The notes: generated from the letters alone by a model not told the origin. Counted from the first letter of the stretch, positions 22,201 to 31,778 are shown. The stretch: DNA of 64,000 bases from Euborellia annulipes (GCA_023213315.1 JAKCPI010007775.1:1-64000); one strand, 5' to 3'. Numbers and translations are program-made.

Positions 22201-22445
22201 AATTGATTTTTCGATTATTTGAACTCATTGGAAGATTTAACACTGTAGTGAACTGAGGGGTATTAAAATGATAAAATGAGTTTCATTTCAGTCATTTGGG
22301 TTGCCTATCTGTCAGGAACGAGCAACTATTTTCTATATTTTTAAAGGGGCCACAGGTCACCCGGGCCAAGAACAATATTTTACGGCAATGTATGGCCGGT
22401 AATATTGCCAGGAGTATGTTAGTATGGATCGGCAATAATGTCAAG

Positions 22446-22520
22446 TGTTGCGAAAGTTAGGATTGGTGACCTCAAGCAATCAGCGCGTGGAACGTCCCCC
22501 GCTAGTTACCGATACTATGT
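22446..22520 (+). repeat. Short dispersed GC-rich repeat, copy 1
   Basis: GCGAAAGTTAGGATTGGTGA, CCTCAAGCAATCAGCGCGTG and GAACGTCCCCCGCTAGTTAC align with the reverse strand of 33915-34032. GGATTGGTGACC is reminiscent of the 5S rRNA internal promoter region, but the rest does not match 5S rRNA. Confidence 0.4.
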
Positions 22521-22619
22521 ATTTAATAAATCCAAAAACCTGAATGGCCTCAAATAGCTGAAATGGTTTTAAAAAAAAGTCTAGGAGAAACAGAATTTTT
22601 TTTTAAGACGAGTGATAGT

Positions 22620-22865
22620 AAGTAACGCAACACGTTTGTTATGAAAGAAAAAAATATTGATCCCCCCTAGAGCCCCCTAATAGTTCGATGTTTACCAAAA
22701 GCTTTTAGCCTTTACCTCTAGTTTTGTGAGCAAAATTTCAAAACAATTGAATTTATAGTTTTTGAGTTTTTGTTGACGAAAAAAATTACCACGGACATCT
22801 ATACAGACACAGACATCATTCCAAAAACTACTTAAATGGATTCAGGGACCTCAAAACGCATTTTG
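22620..22865. repeat. Distant relative of FamA (3' region)
   Basis: Order and wording recall FamA: GAGCAAAATTTCAAAACAAT, a CAGACACAGACATC tract, AAAACTACTTAAATGGATTC and AGGGACCTCAAAACGC. Identity is too low for a firm assignment, and both hairpins are absent. Confidence 0.35.
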
Positions 22866-22873
22866 GCAGCTTC

Positions 22874-23249
22874 CAGGGGCGCCGGAACGAATTTGAATCA
22901 GGGGGCAAAAAATTAAAATTATTTAATATGTTCAAATAGTATAAAACAAAAACAAATCTACTATAAAACTAAAAATTTTTAAATAAAATCACAATTTTAA
23001 TAAATTAAAATTTTAAAAAATTTGCTAGTGATTTTATCAAAAATTTTTGGAAAAAATTTGGAAAAAAATGAATTTCTTACTCTTTTAATTTTTGTTAATT
23101 TAGAAGATTTTATTTTTCAAAAGTAAAAATATATCATTTTTAAAAATAAATGAAATAAAAGAAGAAATTTTGCCCCCCTCTGCCCCCCCCCCTATAGGAT
23201 GCCAGGGGGGGGCAATGTACCCTTGCCCCCCCCAGTTCCGGCGCCTATG
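22874..23249. mobile_element. hAT-type MITE, perfect 8-bp TSD
   Basis: The ends CAGGGGCGCCGGAAC and GTTCCGGCGCCTATG form the inverted repeats. GCAGCTTC flanks both sides (22866-22873, 23250-23257). The right end has C and G runs (GCCCCCCCCCAGTTCC). The 376-bp interior is AT-rich without coding capacity. Confidence 0.85.
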
Positions 23250-23257
23250 GCAGCTTC

Positions 23258-24100
23258 AGTTCAATTTCGCTTTTTTTTTCGTGATTACATTAATTTTACC
23301 TACTCAACCTATGGTTGGTGGGCAAAGTTAAAAACAATTATTGTGTCATTGACACCGCAATAGTATTTAGTTGTACAAGAAATAAGAATTTTATGAACAT
23401 GGTAAGCCCGGCGCCAGGTAAGTATAAGAAATAAGAATATAGCACATTTTTTCAAATTTTACCTTTTAACGAATTTCGAAGTTTTTTTCCAAAGTTATTT
23501 TCTTGCACCTCAATAACCTTACATTGCAAATAATTAACGAGAGGTCCTAATAGTGTCTTGCGCCTCTCAACCTTTACTCTATCTATAAAATTTATTACTA
23601 AACACATGTTCACAAGTTTTAACACTTTTTTTTTTATTATAGGAGAGGGGAAAAGGGATGTGTGGGTGAATGTGAGAGTTCTTGGGGGGTCCTCCCGGAC
23701 GACGTGTGCCTCTCTTTTTACGAGTATCAGGTGATCGGAAATTGAAAAAAAAAATTCTGTGAATATATTTATTGCCAAAAACATATTCAATAAAATAGAA
23801 ACGAGTGACGATGAATATTAATAAACTCACAATAAAAAGTGGGAGAATTATTTTTTTTTAATTAGCTATAAGGAATTTAAAATTTGATTACATGATTCTT
23901 ATTTCTACTTTAGTAGGGGATTTTCTATTCTATAATGAAAAATCCATTTTTTGGAGATGTCTAACAAGTTTCACACATTAATTTGTTTTTATTCAAAATT
24001 AAAAGTATTAATTATGGTATTATGTTATAATTAATTATTATTAGTGATGACGATAATCAACGAAGTTTTATATATAAATTATAAAGCAGCAGCTTCTTTA
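23258..24100. other. Non-coding stretch with long but unconvincing reverse frame
   Basis: A 112-codon reverse frame covers 23452-23790 and another overlaps it. Their composition and lack of splice sites or domains argue against a gene. A GC-richer patch at about 23640-23740 is unexplained. Confidence 0.35.
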
Positions 24101-24105
24101 TCTCA

Positions 24106-24190
24106 GGAGCCCATATCTTGTGGGTACGTGGATGGCGACCACGAGATACCCGAGCTGGGACTGGCAGTTTTTCTGTTCTTTGCATGTCAG
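24106..24190. repeat. Dispersed repeat D, copy 1
   Basis: CATATCTTGTGGGTACGTGG, ATGGCGACCACGAGATACCC and GAGCTGGGACTGGCAG match 56773-56850 closely over about 75 bp. Its class is unknown. Confidence 0.6.
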
Positions 24191-24268
24191 CTTTTCCCAA
24201 GTTTATAAATTTTGAAGTTATGGGAAAAATTAAAATAATAATGAATTTTTTAAAATTATTTAATCTCT

Positions 24269-24310
24269 CGGCTATCGATTTCGGCACGATGTACCATCAT
24301 CAAGTCGGCT
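24269..24310 (-). ncRNA. Hammerhead-like motif, decayed copy
   Basis: On the minus strand: CTTGATGATGGTAC, ATCGTGCC, GAAATCGATAGCCGAG. It mirrors the forward motif at 24586 but has TTGATGA instead of CTGATGA and a shortened loop, and the outer stem no longer pairs well. Confidence 0.4.
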
Positions 24311-24585
24311 AAAAATGTGAAAAATAATTACAATTGTATGTTTATAATTGATATATGACAATGTTAATGTATAGGGTTTTATGTATATATAAGTTTACAA
24401 GATTATCTACAAAATTTGGTTTGAATTTACAAGAATTTTTATATATAATAATTCTTGTAAATTCAAACCAAATTTTGTGGATAAGCTTGTAAACGTATGT
24501 ATACATAAAACCATAAAACCCTATACATTAACATTGTCGTATATCAATTATAAACATACAATTGTAATTATCTTTCACATTCTTA

Positions 24586-24632
24586 TCCGACCTGATGATG
24601 GTACTGTACATCGTGCCGAAATCGATAGTCGA
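24586..24632 (+). ncRNA. Hammerhead-like ribozyme motif
   Basis: Outer stem CGAC (24588-24591) pairs with GTCG (24628-24631). Core CTGATGA at 24592-24598 is followed by an extra T, stem GGTAC / GTGCC with one G-U pair, GAA, then ATC/GAT as a 3-bp inner stem without loop and A as the cleavage-site base. This fits a minimal type I hammerhead apart from the extra T before the stem. Activity is inferred, not shown. Confidence 0.5.
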
Positions 24633-24689
24633 AAGAAGATTCGTTATTATTTTAATTAATCTCATAGCTTCAAACAAAATAACGAAAAA

Positions 24690-24830
24690 ATGGAGAACTT
24701 CATCAAGAATATTTATAAATTTTATATCTTGAATTTTAATATATCGGCGGAAACTAAATATATGTCGACACAAAAAATCTGGTGTGTCAAGCACAGAACA
24801 CAACTTTCGATTACTGAAGGTTACGAATAA
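24690..24830 (-). repeat. FamA 5' end, reverse strand
   Basis: TTAATATATCGGCGGAAACT, AAATATATGTCGACACAAAA, AATCTGGTGTGTCAAGCACA and CAACTTTCGATTACTGAAGG are the FamA 5' region in reverse. Only one arm of the hairpin remains. Confidence 0.7.
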
Positions 24831-26100
24831 GAAGCTGCTGCATTTTGATTTTATTAATTATATATAGTAATGATTATCTTTGAACATCATTAAAAGTGTA
24901 GCGATAAGCCTCTCTTCTTTGTTGCCTATTGTTCCATTGTTGAGGACGAAATAACCAAGGAGTGAAGAGAGAAGACAGATAGAGACTAAAAAAGTTTGTG
25001 ATCGAGATGAAAGCTCTCCTTTTAATTGTTGAACATATATTTTAGCACAGGGCAAGGCATTCAAAATTTCTTTTTTTTTCTTTTCGCCTTGATAAAAGTG
25101 AATAAATCCACTCTATCACCGTCTTCATTTAAATACTAGATAACTTTGAAAACTAGCTAAATGTTTTTGTTAGCATCTATTTCATTTATTAGACATGTAG
25201 ATTTATGTCTAATTTCTATTTTGTACTTCCGAAATGTTAACATGTTATTTTAACAAATAAATTATTTAATCACTTAGAAATGAAGAAACATAATATTAAA
25301 CGATAGAATATATGATTGGCTTGGATGAATTAAGTTTATTTTATTTTAATTTTATATTCAAGAAAAGATTAAAATCCTGAAAATAATTAATAGATGTTTT
25401 TTTTTTCTCTCCCATTAAATTTAGTTTATTAGTGGATTTTTGCCTAGCAATTGGAATATAATTTATAGCTCATTGAATGCACGAGGCGCTCGTCAGAAGA
25501 GGAATGAAGGAGGTTTTACTGTTAGTGAGGTAGCAGCCAATGAGGTGCGAAAGGTCAAGATCCTCCATGAGGTTGAAATGATGTTGGGGCGTTATTATTG
25601 AATAAGAGAATAAAAACGATAAACCGTCTCTATTCCTTATAATAGAGATAAGGCCCTTTTTGTTACGTTTACAAAGAACAGTGATTTGCTTCCGTAAATA
25701 ATAAAATAATTGGCTATCTAATCATTTAAATAAACATGGATGGTCATTGCCAAATCTTTGTCATGTCGAAAGACAAAAAAATTTTAGTTTCAAATAGATG
25801 TTAATAATAAAAAAGAATACAATTTATTTTATGGAAAGCTTTAGATATTGTTAGAAATTGTTAAAATTTTCAAGGGATATTCATTCAAAGTTGTATGTGA
25901 AGTCTGTTACACAAACTGTTTGTGAATTTGCCATTCGGATATATAAAAAAGTTCATTTACTAAAAATGAACTTCTAATCTCTAGAATCCCGGACTACGGG
26001 GCCACCAGAGGGCGTGCTTCATTCGTGATTCTTTCGTTCTCCTTTTTGGGATTCGTTCTTATTATTTTATTTTTAAATCGCCATTTTTTCATACAATCTC
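24831..26100. other. AT-rich stretch with two GC-richer patches
   Basis: Patches at about 25480-25600 (GCACGAGGCGCTCGTCAG, GAGGTAGCAGCCAATGAGG) and 25985-26040 (GGACTACGGGGCCACCAGAG) stand out but show no sustained frame. They could be UTR or conserved non-coding DNA. Confidence 0.35.
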
Positions 26101-26130
26101 CCTCCTCCCGGCCTCCCTCAGAGAAGGTTC

Positions 26131-26154
26131 ATGGCGAGGAAAGGCCTGTTTAAG
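26131..26154 (+). CDS. Possible first coding exon end (ATG plus donor)
   Basis: GGTTCATGGCGAGGAAAGGC starts a short frame (MARKGLFK) that runs into a consensus donor AAG|GTAAGA at about 26155. It lies downstream of a CT-rich, GC-richer block that could be a 5' UTR. With only eight codons there is no way to recognise a protein, and the match may be chance. Confidence 0.2.
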
Positions 26155-26184
26155 GTAAGAATCTTTTTTTTTTTTAAACAACTT

Positions 26185-26345
26185 GCAGGGGTCCCGACCT
26201 AAATGTTTCGGTCCAAATGCAGTTCGGTTTCCTTAGATTAAAAGCCCTTCGGGCTCGCAAATTTATTTTTTAAGGGCTACCGAATAGCTTCGAACTGAAT
26301 GGTTTTTGACCGAAGAAAACCGAACCGAAACGACACTAGTGACAA
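26185..26345. repeat. Inverted-repeat segment with CGGTTT motifs
   Basis: GGGGTCCCGACCTAAA, ATGTTTCGGTCC and GTTCGGTTTCC on the left are mirrored on the right by GAAAACCGAACCGAAACGAC. A small hairpin, AAAAGCCCTTCGGGCTC, lies between. It may be a small MITE; no TSD is evident. Confidence 0.35.
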
Positions 26346-26785
26346 AACTAATAGGGCGCCACGACAGAAAATTAATATTTTTTTTACAGTGAATTTTTCA
26401 TCCGCACTTTCTTTCTTATATTATGATTGTAAAAATATAAAATAAAGGTCAAATGAAATTTTGTATTAGAAAATATAAAATTAAATAATTTCGAAAAATT
26501 ATATTAATGTATCCCCTTTCAGAAAATTTTGATTATGTCTTTGATCATTTCGATTTTATTTGAAACACGAAGGTAAGAAATAGGACAAAAGGAAAAGTTT
26601 AAGAACTCTTATAAAATTACGAAAAAAGATATAAATAAATATCATAACTAATATTTGCTTTATTAGATATAACTTTAGAATAAAATATAACGCCCATTCG
26701 AATTTTATTATTTCGGTATATAATAAAATAAAATTTAAAAAATGTTAGTGATATATATATTGATAATAAAAGTCTTTTGATTTAG
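26346..26785. other. AT-rich non-coding stretch
   Basis: Nothing recognised. Confidence 0.5.
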
Positions 26786-27114
26786 ATGCCCTCAATGTCG
26801 ACTGACTGATGACCCTGATCTCGAACACAAGCGCGTTGAAAGTGGATCTTGTTTGTTTGTTTGTCTGTTTGTTCTGCCAATTCGAATCGAAAACGAAGAA
26901 CAAGGGACATAAATCCTCCAGGCCGAAAATGGTCGGCGGAGGCTCCCCTTCCTTATTCTCTTTAACACTTGATAACGTTTCGAAAAGTGGAATGGCCGGC
27001 CACCTGCAGTATTATGATTGTGAATATTATTTTTATTTGTTTACGTGGTTAGAAATTAAAATTTTCATTTCCGTCTTTTTTTTTAAATACCTATTAAATT
27101 ATTACTCAAATTGA
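26786..27114 (+). CDS. Weak coding candidate, unidentified
   Basis: A GC-richer block at about 26790-27010 contains an open frame ending at 27114. Residues include KNKGHKSSRPKMVGGGSP and SLFSLTLDNVSKSGMAGHL. A TTTAG acceptor-like site precedes it at about 26783-26787, but no donor follows in frame. The TTTG-repeat part (VCLFVCLF) is low complexity. It may be a non-coding conserved block. Confidence 0.2.
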
Positions 27115-27340
27115 TCGGGAATGCAAAATGGATTTTGTTTGTTTGGAAGGGACTCACATAATCAAGAAGTTTCACTTTTTCTCTCTGAAATAATTTTTAC
27201 GCCTCCTACCCTTTTTGTACTTGGAACATTATGAAAATCGCTGGCCTAGATGAATCATGAATCAAAAAATCTCTGCAAATTGGTCATTTGAGTTGCCTAT
27301 CCTCTGGGATCCTCTAATTATAGAGGAATAAAATAAAAAA

Positions 27341-27445
27341 GATGCTATGGGAAACGATATCGCGACCCAAAAAATCTGGTGTGCTGTGCGCCAGTCACAC
27401 CAGATTTTTTGGGTCGAGGTGTATTTAGTTTCCAATAGCACCTTA
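27341..27445. repeat. Head-to-head junction of two FamA 5' ends
   Basis: GCTATGGGAAACGATATCGC, GACCCAAAAAATCTGGTGTG, then CTGTGCGCCAG, then CACACCAGATTTTTTGGGTC and TATTTAGTTTCCAATAGC. The arms are almost perfectly complementary for about 45 bp. Both arms are the FamA start and its short flank, so two copies face each other, or one terminal hairpin has been remodelled into a bare palindrome. Confidence 0.65.
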
Positions 27446-27589
27446 GTTTCAAACTTGAACACTTGCATTTCATAAGTAAAAAGAAAAAAAGTTAACATAG
27501 ATGGCGTTCAGCTAACAAAGTTTCGATTAAAAATAAAGTTTAGGCTACTTCAAATGTTTTAGGAAATAACTTATTAATATACTTTTTAA

Positions 27590-27720
27590 AAAGGATCTAA
27601 AAAATAGTTGATATATGAATTTAAATCAAAATTGTTCCAGTGACTTTTTAGAAATTCGAAATATAGTGAAAAAGTAGGGCTACATTAGTAAAGTGTACAT
27701 CAAAATTTTACAATATAGAC
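27590..27720 (+). repeat. FamA middle fragment, partly duplicated
   Basis: GGATCTAAAAAATAGTTGAT, TATGAATTTAAATCAAAA and AGTGAAAAAGTAGGGC are FamA-like. The same block recurs at 27726-27786 (AAAGAGCATCTAAAAAATAG), giving a partial tandem duplication. Confidence 0.55.
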
Positions 27721-27875
27721 CTACTTTTTAAAGAGCATCTAAAAAATAGTTGATTTATGAATTTTATTCAAAATCGTTAGACTAATTGTTAGTAGATGGC
27801 CGTAAGGATGATCAATTATATTATAAGGATGTCGGCCAAAAAAATGAATACTTTTGCGTATTATCCGTTTATTTG

Positions 27876-27918
27876 TAGATATTTCGATTCTAATGGTATA
27901 GAATCATCCTCAGTATAA
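27876..27918 (-). ncRNA. Hammerhead-like motif, left arm
   Basis: The minus strand has CTGAGGA (27907-27913), the same GATTCT/AGAATC stem and GAAATATC as the right arm, but TTATA instead of TTGTA upstream, so the outer stem is weaker. Confidence 0.45.
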
Positions 27919-28174
27919 TCAACAGATGTTTTGCAAATCGTTAACTCTTCCCATCCAATATGACAAAACAGCTGCGCATTCCATGAATGCAATTTTCATA
28001 ATGAAAATTTATGAAAATGAAAATTTTTTTTAATGAAAATTGCATTCATTCTTGCATTCTTTTATGAATTTATGAAAATGAAAATTTTCTTTTATGAAAA
28101 TTGCATTCATGGAATGCGCAGCTGTTTTGTCATATTGGATGGGAAGAGTTAACGATTTGCAAAACATCTGTTGA

Positions 28175-28220
28175 TTGTACTGAGGATGATTCTATACCAT
28201 TAGAATCGAAATATCTACAA
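28175..28220 (+). ncRNA. Hammerhead-like ribozyme motif, best preserved
   Basis: Outer stem TTGTA (28175-28179) pairs with TACAA (28216-28220). Core CTGAGGA is at 28180-28186, then one extra T, a perfect 6-bp stem GATTCT/AGAATC with loop ATACCATT, GAA at 28208-28210, AT/AT as a loopless inner stem, and C at 28215. Every element of a minimal type I hammerhead is there except for the extra T. Confidence 0.55.
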
Positions 28221-28719
28221 ATAAACGGATAATACGCAAAAGTATTCATTTTTTTGGCCGACGTCCTTATAATATAATTGATCGTTAGACTAAATTTTGA
28301 GAAATTCGAAAAAAAAAACTGAAAAGGTACTTAAGTAAAGAACTAGTAATTTTTTTGCCCTAATTTGTTCAAAAGCTTATTTTAAGTGTCGGAAAGGTCC
28401 CTAACTTAAATATAAAAATTTCAATCTCGTACCTCATTTCCTTCACCTCTCAAATCATCATACACAGACAGACAGATCAATATGCGGGACCCACTTTTTT
28501 GGAATCAGGAAACCTCAAAACATGTGTATCCATCAAAATCTCGACATCGGATTTTTGACATGATTGCAATATTTCTCACTATTATTACATATATAGGTAA
28601 GAGAAAGTAAAAATTGCTGATAAATGTCAACGACCAAAAGTGGATTGTGTTTGTTTGTGTGACTTAAGGGTTGAAAGAATTGAATTAAACATAAATCATG
28701 TTTAAATAAATTAAATGAG

Positions 28720-28940
28720 GTAACTAAAAAAAAATAAACAATTATAGTATGCAACCATCGAAACCTTCCAGATTTATTATCATCATAGCTGAATATTTCT
28801 TCGTTTATCTGCCGATTCAACGGTCTTATCGCTTTAAAGGCTTTAAATACAGAATCGAAAGATGTTATCTTGAATCTCTCTTGAAAGTTATCGTGTGACA
28901 AACGGGCATTCGAACAGATAGACGATTTTTTTTTAAACAT
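28720..28940 (-). CDS. Unidentified open frame, weak
   Basis: The longest reverse frame in this area (135 codons overall, 28533-28940) has a protein-like N-terminal half with residues such as NARLSHDNFQERFKITSFDS and KAIRPLNRQINEEIFSYDD. The C-terminal half reads through FamA and is certainly not native. No domain is recognised. A transposon relic or chance frame is likely. Confidence 0.2.
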
Positions 28941-29184
28941 GTTAACATGTTGAAGTTTTGTACAGTGTATTTTTTAAGGTGAGAATTTTTAGATGTTCGC
29001 TAATGAAATATCGAGTTGATAAGGAAAATAGATTATTATTTTATTATAAATAAAATAAAATTTGTATTCTCTGTTTTTACATAGAAAATTTGTCATAGAC
29101 TGTTTTATTTGAAATTACAGATTAGACAAGATAATAGGAGAAATATTTGAATTTTTTTCTAAATTACTTTTAAGATATAGCCTA

Positions 29185-29709
29185 TATACTATTATTATTA
29201 TTATCTTTATTAACTTCGCCCTTCCCTTTTTAGGGTTTGGAGATTTTTACATTTAAAACGTACAAAAATTTAAAAAATTTAAAAATTTAAAAATACAAAT
29301 CTTATGTACATGAAATTAAAAAAAAAAAAAGTTTATTCGGAATGGTTCTCTTCGGACACATTTAGCCAGGTAGTCTCTTCATCTTCTCCCATGTCTCCCA
29401 AACCTTTACTAAGTCTTCTTTGACCTCTCCCAGCAGCTGCTGTTGCCAACCCTCTCTTCTCACCACTATTGTCTTCAATTCTTCTACCTTCTTTCTTGAA
29501 GTATGGTCCAGGTTCTTTTTTACTTCCTCGCACTCGAAGACATGGTCCAACGACATGGCCTCCCGTTGGCGAATGCCACATTCCTTATGATATCTTCTTT
29601 GATGAGGTATTCTTCTCGTCCCACTTCTTTCTTTATTTCCTCATCAGTTCTTATGAATATTTTGGCAATCTCAAGGTATACACCATTGAGAAGCAGATAG
29701 AGTCTCAAT
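29185..29709 (-). pseudogene. LINE 3' end with Cys/His motif and TAA-type tail
   Basis: Read on the minus strand, a decayed frame contains ECGIRQREAMSLDHVFECEE, reminiscent of the C-x-H-x-C motif at the C-terminus of many LINE ORF2 proteins. Then come VRREGWQQQLLGEVKED and VWETWEKMKRLPG before a stop at about 29362. The 3' UTR ends with CCCTAAAAAGGGAAGGGCG and AAGTTAATAAAGATAATAAT, a microsatellite-type LINE tail (29185-29235). The 5' side is truncated and the clade was not determined. Confidence 0.5.
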
Positions 29710-30001
29710 CATGGGCGTACCCAGGATCAAATCTAGGGGGGGGCATGTCAGATCATGGTCGTCCAGGGGGGGGGGGCAGATCATGGTCGTCCAGATTGGG
29801 ACATAGCTATTTTTAATATAGAGGGGAAAAGCCTTCGAATTAAAGGCCTAAAAACCCTTGAGTCCTAACAAAAATAATCATTCGCCGCCGCTATCCACCA
29901 ATTTTGTTTCGTTTCACCACTTTATAAACGTTTAATTTTTTTTTTTTTGCTTCTACGGGGGGGGGCAGCTGCCCCCCTGCCCCTCGCTGGGTACGCCCAT
30001 G
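29710..30001. mobile_element. hAT-type MITE, perfect 8-bp TSD
   Basis: The ends CATGGGCGTACCCAG and CTGGGTACGCCCATG are inverted repeats (a 2-base difference at most). GTCTCAAT is duplicated exactly (29702-29709, 30002-30009). G runs occur inside the left end and GCAGCTGCCCCCCTGCC inside the right. It is 292 bp and non-coding. It interrupts a PLE-like inverted-repeat fragment. Confidence 0.9.
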
Positions 30002-30130
30002 GTCTCAATGGTTTATACCTCTCATAAGAACTGATGATGGCTTTATGTAATTATAACCGAAACGTCTTTTGGATTAAGAATTTTATTTGATAGAGGCTCT
30101 CCTGTTGGGTGACATCCTCTCTTCCTGCCG
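30002..30130 (+). mobile_element. PLE-like terminal fragment with hammerhead-like motif
   Basis: CTCAATGGTTTATACCTC and CATAAGAACTGATGATGG are mirrored on the other side of the MITE, at about 29650-29690, as CTTATGAATATT and GGTATACACCATTGAG, so this was an inverted repeat before the hAT insertion. A hammerhead-like motif occupies 30025-30072. Confidence 0.5.
30025..30072 (+). ncRNA. Hammerhead-like ribozyme motif
   Basis: CTGATGA (30031-30037), extra T, stem GG(CTTTAT) / (ATTATAA)CC, GAA, AC/GT loopless inner stem and C at 30066. The outer stem AGAA/TTTT pairs for about 4 bp with one G-U. Confidence 0.45.
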
Positions 30131-30300
30131 ATTATCATAATAAATTTCACTAGTGGGAAATTTTATGAAGAGTAAAAATGTTCATATTAATATTGTTTAT
30201 TTCCAAGTGTCCAATATATTTTTTAGAACAAAGGAGAGGAAGAAAAGGTAATCAAAAAATGATTTTCCCTTAGAAATTGCGACTGTTGTATCAAAGTTTT

Positions 30301-30420
30301 TACTTTCTCTTATCTCTATATATGTTAATATATATAGAGGGAAAGTATTGGACTCATGTCAAAAATTCGATGTCAAGATTTTGATGGATATACACGTTTT
30401 GAGGTCCCCTGAATCCAAAT
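30301..30420 (-). repeat. FamA 3' end, reverse strand
   Basis: The 3' hairpin (TTTTACTTTCTCTTATC ... TATAGAGGGAAAGTATTGGA) and ATGTCAAAAATTCGATGTCA, TTTGAGGTCCCCTGAATCC are intact. The copy stops at 30420. Confidence 0.75.
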
Positions 30421-31480
30421 CAACTTAATAAAAGAAAATGCATTTAGAAAAAAATTTTTATAGAAATAATTTTGATTATTTTTTTCTCTTTTATATAACA
30501 CAAAAATTTAAACCATAAAGGGTCGTATTTTTTTCTTATAGAATTTTTATTCAAATGAATTCTTTTCTTTTTTTATTTTATTATGTTGGCACACTGCTGA
30601 GTGTGTTTACTTATACTTTATTTATATTAACCCCCTCGGAAGACATAAAGGATGAATACAACATATATAAATCATATCTCCCTTATTAGGAATATTTTAT
30701 GTTATGTCTATAAAACATGAAAAGAAAGAAATCGTAATCAAGAGAAGAAGAAGAAGAAGAGGCTGACAGGTCAAATTCCTTCAGCGATATTTTCCGGAGT
30801 TTATAAATAAAAACATATCTTTTTTCTGCCCCGTTTTTATGGAAATAAGGTCTCATTCATTTAGTGACCTTAAAAGGAAAAGAAAGAATAAGGGTCGAGA
30901 CAAGTGAGGATAAACAATTATAAAATATTCGTGATTCGCGATGTGTGAATAAAATGTCCGTTTAGTTGTCAGCAGAGTTGTAAAGTCGATTCTCATAGTC
31001 TCAGGAGAAATATAAATAAAAGTGATGAATATTAATATACAATCTTTTATTTTTTGTTTCTGCTTGAAATTGGCTGATGTGACATTTAGTTATTTGGCTA
31101 ACAGGGAATAATTTAACAATCTTGAGAATCATTCTACTAAAATCGAATTAACTCTGTTTGTCGCTGTTTTAAGCTTAATAAGAAATTTAAATTACTAAAT
31201 GAAGAAATACAAAAATTTAATAAATAATTTTTTGTATTTCGGCGTCGAAGGCCTTATTAATTTTTAATATTAATGAACTTTTGAAGTTTGATAGGAAAGT
31301 GGAAGATTGATGCATAAAGGGATTAGAAGAAATGACTGTCTTAAGTCAGGTAACTCATGGTTGCATCAATGTTGCAGCAATATTGTCAATATTGAGCAAG
31401 ATATTGAGCAATATTGCAATATTCTGCAACATTGCTGCAATATTTTGTGCTGTGTGGGTATATGGGGGGGGGGGGGGGGG
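30421..31480. other. AT-rich non-coding stretch with G homopolymer end
   Basis: An AAG trinucleotide run (about 30738-30762), a GCAATATT-rich patch (about 31365-31440) and a G run (about 31464-31483) are the only features. Confidence 0.45.
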
Positions 31481-31492
31481 GGGCTTATAGTA

Positions 31493-31669
31493 CAGCGGTT
31501 CCCAACCTTTTTTGATGTGAGGCCCAATTTTTCCGTAAAAAAAAACCCTGAAACCCAGTGTAGGCCTATATGTAAACCTATATACCTATATTTATATAAT
31601 TTTTATTTTTCCTTAGACATCCGCGGCCCAGTTCCAATAAGCCCGCGGCCCACGGGTTGGGAACCCCTG
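31493..31669. mobile_element. hAT-type MITE (GGTTCCCAACC family), perfect 8-bp TSD
   Basis: The ends CAGCGGTTCCCAACC and GGTTGGGAACCCCTG match the widely known hAT terminal pattern CAGNGGTTCCCAACC. TTATAGTA flanks both sides (31485-31492, 31670-31677). The 177-bp element is non-coding. Confidence 0.9.
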
Positions 31670-31674
31670 TTATA

Positions 31675-31756
31675 GTACATTAAGAATTATATTTTAGAAT
31701 ATGTAAGGCATTAAATATTAATACAAGAATATTCTAAAATATAATTGTTAATGTAC
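31675..31756. repeat. Short palindrome
   Basis: GTACATTAAGAATTATATTT and TAGAATAT are mirrored by ATATTCTAAAATATAATTGT and TAATGTAC. It is a foldback of about 82 bp sandwiched between two hAT MITEs. Confidence 0.6.
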
Positions 31757-31778
31757 TCTAAGATATAATTGATAATGT

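Larger units (their letters stand above)
24200..24683. mobile_element. Foldback element with two hammerhead-like motifs
   Basis: Two arms of more than 170 bp face each other around the centre at about 24440 (ACAAGAATTTTTATATATAA, TAATTCTTGTAAATTC). Each arm ends in a CTGATGAT ... GAAATCGATA motif, pointing outward: reverse strand at 24269-24310, forward at 24586-24632. Outside, CATTATTATTTTAATTTTT and CGTTATTATTTTAATTAAT keep the arms similar. Inverted copies ending in hammerhead-type motifs are known from Penelope-like element (PLE) terminal repeats; the link here is by motif only, as no reverse transcriptase is present. Confidence 0.65.
27786..28281. mobile_element. Foldback element with hammerhead-like motifs and 12-bp TSD
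   Basis: Arms of about 185 bp (27811-27998 and 28098-28281) surround a short AT-rich ATGAAAATT repeat core. The 12-bp sequence TCGTTAGACTAA is duplicated exactly at both borders, inside FamA, which shows a genuine insertion event. Each arm carries a hammerhead-like motif (27876-27918 reverse, 28175-28220 forward). A TSD of this length with an RNA motif suggests reverse-transcription-based mobility of PLE type, but no coding sequence is present. Confidence 0.75.
27721..28614 (+). repeat. FamA repeat, split by a foldback insertion
   Basis: The 5' portion ends at TCGTTAGACTAA (27774-27785), which is repeated at 28282-28293 where the FamA body resumes (TTTTGAGAAATTCGAAAAAA). It continues with the CAGACAGACAGATC tract and ends at the 3' hairpin GGTAAGAGAAAGTAAAAAT (28614). 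Confidence 0.75.

Noticed and set aside
23452..23830. 112- and 83-codon overlapping reverse frames
   Set aside because: Two overlapping frames, no domain, no splice context and AT-driven composition.
31464..31483. Telomere-like or regulatory G tract
   Set aside because: A pure G homopolymer without a repeat unit; similar runs occur at many MITE ends.
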